From Georgenia subflava (lineage in GTDB: Bacteria > Actinomycetota > Actinomycetes > Actinomycetales > Actinomycetaceae), in assembly GCF_009193155.1 (NCBI RefSeq), contig NZ_VUKD01000007.1:1-64000 (forward strand): DNA of 64,000 bases. The letters are read 5' to 3'. Position 1 is the stretch's first letter; the number at the start of each line of letters is the position of its first letter. A program made the position numbers and the translations under genes. Below are positions 17,751-24,000 of the stretch, in pieces. The notes beneath the pieces were generated by a model. It was not told the origin of the DNA, did not search any database, and was given only the letters and a program-made list of their open reading frames with translations.

Positions 17751-18051
17751 CCGCGCCATCCGTTCGTGCTCGTCGCGCGACTCCCCTCGAGCCCGGCGGC
17801 ACGCGACTTTGCGGTTCCCCGGGGAAGCGACGTCGTGGCCCGTCTACGCCGCGGCGAGGTGTCTCGTCACCGCGAGGGCGATGTTGCCGGTACGCGCCGG
17901 GGTCGGCGATGGTGCCGGAGCCCGCCGAGGCGAGGGCAACGGGGAGCCACGTCCGGGCACCGACGCCGCAACGTTCCTCGGGCGACGCGTCAGGTCGTCG
18001 CAACGTCCTCGGGCGACGCGTCAGATCGTCGCAACGTCCCCCGGCGACGCG
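17751..18051. other. Convergent intergenic region with tandem repeats
   Basis: There are 301 bp between the ends of the polymerase and Wzz genes. No plausible gene was seen. The right third is occupied by most of the 31-bp tandem repeat described separately; the rest is GC-rich without a clear terminator hairpin. Confidence 0.5.
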
Positions 18052-18061
18052 TCAGGTCGTC
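17968..18061. repeat. Three tandem 31/32-bp repeats
   Basis: Units at 17968-17999, 18000-18030 and 18031-18061 each start GCAACGT, contain the palindrome GACGCGTC and end AGGTCGTC or AGATCGTC. They differ at a few positions. The last unit contains the Wzz stop codon, so unit number does not alter that protein unless the stop is lost. Confidence 0.85.
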
Positions 18062-19449
18062 GGGCTCAGCTCGACGTCGCGCGGGTCCGGCTGCGCCGCC
18101 CGGCGCAGCTCGCCGTCGACGGGACGGGAGCGACGCGCGGCGCGGCGGCGACGCCTGACCCCGGACCAGACCGTGCCGAGCAGCCTGAGGCGGTTCTGAC
18201 GCACGATGCCGAGGCAGGCCTCGAGCTCGTCGCTCGTCACCTTTCCCGCACGGACGACCAGGACGAGACCATCCAGGCCACGCGCGAGGACGACGGCGTC
18301 GGAAACCTCGAGCAAGGGCCCCGAGTCGTAGATGACGATGTCGAAGCGCGAGCGCAGCTCGTCGATCACCCGCGCCATGGCCTCCGAGCCGAGCAGCTCG
18401 ACGGGGTCCAGCGGCAGGTACCCGGCCGGGAGGACCGTCACGCTCCAGTCCTCCCGCTCGGTGAGCACCGTGTCGAGCTCGACATCTCCCACCAGCACGT
18501 CGGACAGGCCGACCGTGCTGTCGACGTCGAAGACCACCGAGGCCGCCGGGCGTCGCAGCCGTGCGTCGACGAGGCACACGGAAGCACCGGTCAACGCCCA
18601 GCTGACCGCCAGGTTGGCGGCGACGTCGGCCCCGTCCCCGGTCGGTGAGCTGACGACGAAGTGCCTGAGCTCACGGTCCGGGTCGGCGAGCTTCAGGGCA
18701 GTCTTGATGGTGCGGTACCGCTCCGCCTCCACCGACCGGTAGTCCAGCGCGACGAGCCGGTCGCTCCCCGCGCGCGGCACGAGGGTCGACCCGAGCGGCA
18801 CGGTGCCGGTGAGCTCCTCGATGTCGCCGACGGACTTGACCCGGCGGTCATGGTGGTGCCGGAGCAGCGCGAGCACCAGCCCGACCGCGGCGCCACCGGC
18901 CAGGCCGAGCAGGAGGTTGAGCACGATCCGGGGCGACGACGGCTCCACGGGTGCTACCGCAGGCATGGTCATGGTGACCTTCACCGAAGACGCTGCGAGG
19001 CCCCGTGGCGTCTCGAGCTCCTCGATCAGGATCCCGAGCTGGCGAGACATCTCGTTGGCGATGTCCGCCGCGCGTGCGGGGTCGGAGTGCTGCACAGACA
19101 CGTCGAGCATGACGGTGCCCGCCGGGCTGGAGACGTCGACCATCTGCCGCAGGCCGCGCGGCGAGACGCCGAGGTTCAGCTCCTCGATGACGGGTTCGAG
19201 CACGAACGGGCTCGAGCTGAGGGCCACGTACGACGCCATCCGCTGCACGGCGAACTGCGATCCCTGGAAGATCTCCCCCGAGCCGGCGGCATCCTCATCC
19301 GCGACGGTGACGAACGAGGTCGAGACCGCCGTGTACTGCTTCTCGGAGACGACGCTCAGCGCCAGCGCGGCCAGCAGCCCGATCAGGATCGCCGACAGCC
19401 AGATGCGCCAGCGCTTCTGCAGCAGCACCACGTACTCGAGGAACGACAT
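18052..19449 (-). CDS. Wzz/BY-kinase-like fusion with degenerate P-loop
   Basis: The product is 465 aa. AAGGGG lies 6 nt before the ATG at 19449, but directly abuts an alternative ATG at 19455. Residues 1-195 are a Wzz chain-length domain with two membrane helices (about 16-34 and 173-195). Residues about 225-430 form a CpsD/BY-kinase-like ATPase fold. Its Walker A, normally PxGEGKSTxxxN, reads PTGDGADVAAN, so the ATP-binding Lys and Ser/Thr are Ala and Asp. Walker A' is LVDARLRRP (usually DADLR) and Walker B is VIYDSGP. The C-terminal tail is Arg-rich with no tyrosine cluster. It probably regulates polysaccharide length as a pseudokinase. It converges on the Wzy-like gene. Confidence 0.85.
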   Translation of the reverse strand: MSFLEYVVLLQKRWRIWLSAILIGLLAALALSVVSEKQYTAVSTSFVTVADEDAAGSGEIFQGSQFAVQRMASYVALSSSPFVLEPVIEELNLGVSPRGLRQMVDVSSPAGTVMLDVSVQHSDPARAADIANEMSRQLGILIEELETPRGLAASSVKVTMTMPAVAPVEPSSPRIVLNLLLGLAGGAAVGLVLALLRHHHDRRVKSVGDIEELTGTVPLGSTLVPRAGSDRLVALDYRSVEAERYRTIKTALKLADPDRELRHFVVSSPTGDGADVAANLAVSWALTGASVCLVDARLRRPAASVVFDVDSTVGLSDVLVGDVELDTVLTEREDWSVTVLPAGYLPLDPVELLGSEAMARVIDELRSRFDIVIYDSGPLLEVSDAVVLARGLDGLVLVVRAGKVTSDELEACLGIVRQNRLRLLGTVWSGVRRRRRAARRSRPVDGELRRAAQPDPRDVELSPTT

Positions 19450-19735
19450 GTCCATCCCCTTCGCGGGAGATCCACTCTGGCGCCGGCACGTCGTCGTGAC
19501 CGAGCGGCTGGGTCCGTCCTGGCGTCGAGGCTACCGGCGCCCCCTTCGTCGCCGGGGGGAAATCCTGCGCGAATCTGCCGTCGCCGTCCCGGCCGTCCTC
19601 GGGCACGTTACGGAGCGCACCGACCGGTACCGCGGGCGCCGGCCGGTCCGGCACGAACCGCGAACGCCGCGAGCCGATGGAGATACGCTGCTCGTGGGAA
19701 CGACGGAGTTGCCGGCTGGACGTGAGCAGGAACCT

Positions 19736-21520
19736 ATGCCGCCAGGAGATCGCCGCACCGGCTCATCTGTGCGCAGGTGGGCCGCTGCACTCGCGTTCGC
19801 CCTCGTCCTCGGCGCCGGTCTGCTGGGTTACGCGCTCACCCGCGACGGCTCGGAGGGCGGTGCCCCGGCCAGTGCCGCCGTCGCCGACGTGCGCACGATC
19901 CACGTGGCCGTCGACGGTGACGACGCGGCGGAAGGCTCCGCCGCCGCCCCGCTCCGCACCCTCGAGGCCGCGGTCCGACGCTCGGACGACGGCGACACGA
20001 TCCTGGTGCACTCCGGCACCTACCGGGAGTCGCTCAAGATCGAGGGGCGCCCGGGTCTGCGGCTGGTCGCCGCGGCGGGGGCGGACGTGTGGCTGGACGG
20101 CTCCGTCGTCGTGCCGGAGTGGTCCCGTGAGAACGGGCTGTGGGTCTCCACGGGCTGGACCGCCGAGTTCAACGCCAGCCCGACCTACAGCTGGGGAGCC
20201 CCCGACCACAGCCGGACCGGATGGAACTTCGTCGACCCCGCGCATCCGCTGGCCGCGCACCCGGACCAGGTGTGGATCGACGACGAGCGTCAGGTTCAGG
20301 TCGGCTCGGCGAGCGAGGTCCGCGAGGGGACCTTCTACGTCGACTACCAGAACGACGAGCTGGTTCTCGGGAGCGACCCCGGCGGCGCGACCGTCACGGC
20401 GAGCGCCCGGTCCCGTGCCCTGCGGGTGCGCAGCGCCGACGTGCTGGTCCGCGGCATCGGGATCCGCAAGTACGCGCCGTCGGTGCCGCACATGGGCGCG
20501 GTCACGGTGGAGGCGCCGGGCGTCACGCTCGACCGGGTCAGCGTCACGGACAACGCCACGACCGGTGTGCACGTGCTGAGCGAAGGGGTGCGGCTGCAGG
20601 ACGTCGCCCTCGAGCGCAACGGGATGCTGGGGCTCAGCGCGACCGAGGCCGACGGCCTCGAGCTGGTGCGTCTGACGGTCCGCGACAACAACCTCGAACG
20701 GTTCAACCAGTCCCCCGCCGCGGGTGGCGCGAAGATCGGACGCTCCAGGGGCGTTCTCGTCGAGAACAGCACCTTCACCGGCAACCTCGCCAACGGCCTG
20801 TGGTTCGACGAGTCCGCGTACGACATCGCGATCGTGCATTCGCGCGTCCTCGACAACACCGGGCACGGCGTGTCGATCGAGGTCTCCGGGGAGGCCGCCG
20901 TCGTGGGCAACGTCATCGCGCGGAACGTCGGCAACGGCCTGAAGCTCAACGACACCGAGGACGTCGACGTCTGGAACAACACGTTCGTCGACAACAACAG
21001 GTCGATCAACGTCGTGCAGGACGACCGGGACCTGCACCCCCGCGGGACCTTCCGCGATCCCGACCTGCCGCTCACGTGGCAGACCCAGAGCGTCGCGTTC
21101 CGCAACAACGTGATCGTCCACACGGGCACTGCGGCGCTGCCCGCGAAGATGGAGTCGCGTACCTGTCTGCTGTGCGTCGAGGACTTCAGCGGCCGGTGGA
21201 CCGCTGCCGAGATGGACGTGACCGCGGCCGGCAACGTCTACCAGCGGCCGGACGACATGTCTCCCAAGTGGCTCGTGGTGTGGTCACGCCGCGACAAGGA
21301 CCCGCACGTGTTCCGCACCGTGGCCGACTTCCGCATCACCGTGCACCAGGAGGAGACCGGCGTCGAGTTCACGGGCACCACGGTCCTGTCCGAGGACCTG
21401 CAGCCCCTGCCGGTCCTGGAGGAGCTGTCCGGCTCGGTCGCCCTGCCCCTTCCCGACGAGCTCGCCGAGCTGGCAGACCGCACGCCGGGAAGCCGTCATC
21501 TCGGGGCGTGGACGGACTAA
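19736..21520 (+). CDS. Secreted right-handed beta-helix protein
   Basis: The product is 594 aa with ATG at 19736 and GCAGGA ahead of it. The N-terminus is a signal peptide or anchor (RRWAAALAFALVLGAGLLGYALT, about 14-36). It then reads IHVAVDGDDAAEG and PLRTLEAAV, the usual opening of DUF1565/pectate-lyase-like parallel beta-helices. Repeated rungs with Asn ladders follow between about 220 and 420 (NSTFTGN, NVIARNVGNGLKLND, NNTFVDNN). Two cysteines (CLLC) lie near 480. Such proteins bind, cleave or epimerise polysaccharides outside the cell. Catalytic residues could not be assigned. It sits between the Wzz and DUF1972 genes, so a role in processing the exopolysaccharide is likely. Confidence 0.82.
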   Translation: MPPGDRRTGSSVRRWAAALAFALVLGAGLLGYALTRDGSEGGAPASAAVADVRTIHVAVDGDDAAEGSAAAPLRTLEAAVRRSDDGDTILVHSGTYRESLKIEGRPGLRLVAAAGADVWLDGSVVVPEWSRENGLWVSTGWTAEFNASPTYSWGAPDHSRTGWNFVDPAHPLAAHPDQVWIDDERQVQVGSASEVREGTFYVDYQNDELVLGSDPGGATVTASARSRALRVRSADVLVRGIGIRKYAPSVPHMGAVTVEAPGVTLDRVSVTDNATTGVHVLSEGVRLQDVALERNGMLGLSATEADGLELVRLTVRDNNLERFNQSPAAGGAKIGRSRGVLVENSTFTGNLANGLWFDESAYDIAIVHSRVLDNTGHGVSIEVSGEAAVVGNVIARNVGNGLKLNDTEDVDVWNNTFVDNNRSINVVQDDRDLHPRGTFRDPDLPLTWQTQSVAFRNNVIVHTGTAALPAKMESRTCLLCVEDFSGRWTAAEMDVTAAGNVYQRPDDMSPKWLVVWSRRDKDPHVFRTVADFRITVHQEETGVEFTGTTVLSEDLQPLPVLEELSGSVALPLPDELAELADRTPGSRHLGAWTD

Positions 21521-21692
21521 CCTTCTCGGCGTCTGAGCACAGATCGTTCACCCGTCGTTCATCCTCCGGGTCATGCTGCGCTGCCTCTATGCTCCGCGGA
21601 TCCTGACGGCGCACAGCGCGAGCACCGCCAGAGCCGTTCGAGCGGTTCCGCCGCTCCGTGCGACTCGACGCCTGCTCGAGACGGGGTGGCTG

Positions 21693-22958
21693 ATGACGAT
21701 GGATCCGACGACCTTGAGCATCGCCATGGTGGGAACGCGCGGGGTGCCAGCTCACTACGGCGGCTTCGAGACCTGCGTCGAAGAGGTCGGCAGCCGTCTC
21801 GCCGAGCGCGGGCACCGCGTCGTCGTCTACTGCCGAGGGACGGCCGACGCTCCCACGCCTGCGAGCAGCCATCTCGGGATGGACCTCGTGCACCTGCCCG
21901 CGATGCACCGGCGGTCGCTGGAGACGCTGAGCCACACCGCCCTGTCGGTCGCGCACCTGGCGCGTCACCGGACCGACGTCGCCCTCTTGTTCAACGCCGC
22001 CAACGCCCCGCTGCTGCCGGTGATCAGGGCGAGGCGCATCCCGGTGGCCACCCATGTGGACGGCCTGGAGTGGCTCCGCAGCAAGTGGGGGCCGGGCGGT
22101 CGGCGCTACTACCGTCGTGCCGAGTCGCTCGCGGTGCGCTGGTCTGACGTGGTGATCGCGGACGCACCCGGCATCGCGGACTACTACCGCAACGAGTTCG
22201 GCGCCGCGTCGACCCTGATCGCCTACGGCGCACCGATCATCGATCCTGGTCACGACCGTCTGTCCGAGCTGGGACTGGAGCCGTACGGCTACCACCTCGT
22301 GGTCGCCAGGTTCGAGCCGGAGAACCATGTCCACACGATCGTCGAGGGGTACCGCCACAGCGACGCTCGGCTGCCGCTGGTGGTCGTCGGCTCGGCACCG
22401 TACGCCGATCGCTACACCGCGCACCTTCACCACCTCGGGGACGACCGCGTCCGGTTCCTCGGTGGTGTGTGGGACCCCGAGCTCCTCGACCAGCTCTACG
22501 CGGGCTGCTTCATGTACATCCACGGCCACTCCGTCGGCGGCACCAACCCGTCCCTGCTCCGCGCGATCGGCGCCGGGGCACCGTGCCTGGCGTTCGACGT
22601 CCCCTTCAACAGGGACGTGCTCGGTAGCGCGGGGACGTACTTCGCCAAGGGCGCCGACGTCCGCGACGCCCTCCACCGGGCGGAGCAGGATCCCGCGGGT
22701 CAGCGGGTCCGTGGTGCCGCCGCGCAGGACCGGGCACGGACGTACCGCTGGGACGACGTCGCCGACTCCTACGAGCAGCTCTGCCGACGGCTGGTCGTGG
22801 AACCTCGCCCCCGGCGGGTCTCCGGGCGTCGGAGGTCCGGCCTCGCACAGCCCGCCGCACCAGCGCCTGCACCTGGACCCGTACCTGCACCTGCACCTGC
22901 ACCTGCACCTGCACCTGCACCATGGGTCCCGAGCGCCCCGTCTGTGCCGAGGGCCTGA
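21693..22958 (+). CDS. DUF1972-family glycosyltransferase with Ala-Pro tail
   Basis: The product is 421 aa. The ATG at 21693 follows ACGGGGTGGCTG; a longer frame to 21573 has no family similarity at its start. The N-domain carries the DUF1972 signature VGTRGVPAHYGGFETCVEEV, shared with rhamnosyltransferases of capsule loci. The C-domain is GT4-like, with GHSVGGTNPSLLRAIGAGAP as the donor site. The last 35 residues are an Ala-Pro tail coded by a hexanucleotide repeat, which is unusual for a cytoplasmic glycosyltransferase. It would act early in repeat-unit assembly. A rhamnose donor is suggested by the family only. Confidence 0.88.
   Translation: MTMDPTTLSIAMVGTRGVPAHYGGFETCVEEVGSRLAERGHRVVVYCRGTADAPTPASSHLGMDLVHLPAMHRRSLETLSHTALSVAHLARHRTDVALLFNAANAPLLPVIRARRIPVATHVDGLEWLRSKWGPGGRRYYRRAESLAVRWSDVVIADAPGIADYYRNEFGAASTLIAYGAPIIDPGHDRLSELGLEPYGYHLVVARFEPENHVHTIVEGYRHSDARLPLVVVGSAPYADRYTAHLHHLGDDRVRFLGGVWDPELLDQLYAGCFMYIHGHSVGGTNPSLLRAIGAGAPCLAFDVPFNRDVLGSAGTYFAKGADVRDALHRAEQDPAGQRVRGAAAQDRARTYRWDDVADSYEQLCRRLVVEPRPRRVSGRRRSGLAQPAAPAPAPGPVPAPAPAPAPAPAPWVPSAPSVPRA
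22883..22918 (+). repeat. Hexanucleotide microsatellite (ACCTGC)6
   Basis: Six perfect in-frame copies of ACCTGC encode Pro-Ala pairs at the C-terminus of the DUF1972 glycosyltransferase. Slippage would lengthen or shorten the tail without a frameshift. Confidence 0.9.
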
Positions 22959-23007
22959 TCGTCACGCGTGCGCCCTGCCGCCATACGTGCGGGCGGAGTG
23001 GGACCGC

Positions 23008-23760
23008 CTAACGCGTGCCCGGTACCGGTGAACCGAGCCGGGAGATGTCCCGGTACCACCGCGGCAGCGCCAGCAACAGGTAGCCGGCGGTGCCGAGCAT
23101 GAGGATGCCGTAAGGGACCAGGAAGACCTGCGGCCATGCGAACGCGAAGAAGATGAGGCAGAGGATCCCGTAGTCGGTGGGGGCGGCCAGCACGGACCGG
23201 AGCACCGAGGGTCGGGCGTTCTCGGCCTGCGCGAGGGCCGGCCCGCTCGGCCGACGCAGGCTGTCGGTCAGGATGAACCCGAAGAACAGCACCGAGTCGA
23301 CGATGCTGTAGCAGATCGGGACGAGCAGCAGGAGATCGGTGGGCAGGTCGGCGAACCGGTACATCGAGACCAGCACCGCGAGGTGGATGGTCGCCGTCTT
23401 CGCGCTGTCGCAGACGTGGTCGAGCCATCCCCCTGCCGGCGACCCGGAGCCGAGGAGCCGGGCCAGCTGACCGTCCGCCGCGTCCAGGCCGTAGCCGATC
23501 ATGAGGAGCAGCGCGACCGTCGCGGCCGCGGCGGGCGAGGGTGGGACGAGGGCCACGAGCACGATGGCCGTGAAGGTGAAGATCGCGCTGACGCCGGTCA
23601 CCTGGTTCGGGGTCAGCCCGACCTGGTGGGCCAGCGCGGCGAAGACTCTCCCGACCGGCCGGTTGACGAGCCGGGAGTAGATGGGGGCGCCCCGGTTGGA
23701 CTTCTGCGCCGTCCTGAGTGCGCGGACGGAATTCGCGAATGACTTGGTCGTCACGTCCAT
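23008..23760 (-). CDS. CDP-alcohol phosphotransferase
   Basis: The product is 250 aa; the ATG at 23760 follows GGAG at 7 nt. The family signature DG..AR then G...D...D is complete in DAADGQLARLLG and GGWLDHVCD near residues 92-117, surrounded by about six membrane helices. These integral membrane enzymes transfer a phospho-alcohol from a CDP-alcohol, or a phosphatidyl group from CDP-diacylglycerol, to a hydroxyl. The paired TagD-like enzyme 3 kb away suggests a soluble CDP-alcohol as donor. The product could be a phospho-polyol lipid or a glycan decoration. It is divergent from the LAL regulator gene. Confidence 0.9.
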   Translation of the reverse strand: MDVTTKSFANSVRALRTAQKSNRGAPIYSRLVNRPVGRVFAALAHQVGLTPNQVTGVSAIFTFTAIVLVALVPPSPAAAATVALLLMIGYGLDAADGQLARLLGSGSPAGGWLDHVCDSAKTATIHLAVLVSMYRFADLPTDLLLLVPICYSIVDSVLFFGFILTDSLRRPSGPALAQAENARPSVLRSVLAAPTDYGILCLIFFAFAWPQVFLVPYGILMLGTAGYLLLALPRWYRDISRLGSPVPGTR

Positions 23761-23863
23761 GGTCAGCTCCGTGTCCGGCTCGGCGCGGGGGCCGTGCACC
23801 TCGTTTGCGCTGCACGCTAGGGGCTGACCGTCGTCGGCGGGACCGGAATTCTCGCGCCGGGCA

Positions 23864-23935
23864 GCCCGATCGGGCAATGGTGCGGAGATGTTGCGGGCCG
23901 GTGCGGACTCCGGTGCGGACCGAGGACCGGTGCGG
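23864..23935. promoter_or_regulatory. Phased TGCGG array and palindrome upstream of the LAL gene
   Basis: The perfect palindrome GCCCGATCGGGC occupies 23864-23875. TGCGG half-sites then start at 23881, 23892, 23902, 23914 and 23931 (steps of 11, 10, 12 and 17), mostly as GTGCGGA. The first four lie on one face of the helix. The array is between the divergent CDP-alcohol phosphotransferase and LAL regulator genes, a natural place for autoregulation. Confidence 0.5.
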
Positions 23936-24000
23936 GGCTGCCACCGGCGTGCCGGCGCCATCCCCGCGTGCGACTCCCGGTGCGCCAGTACGATTCCGGG

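Noticed and set aside
17968-18061. Triple repeat considered as a CRISPR remnant
   Set aside because: The units are directly adjacent with no unique spacers, and there are no cas genes in the window.
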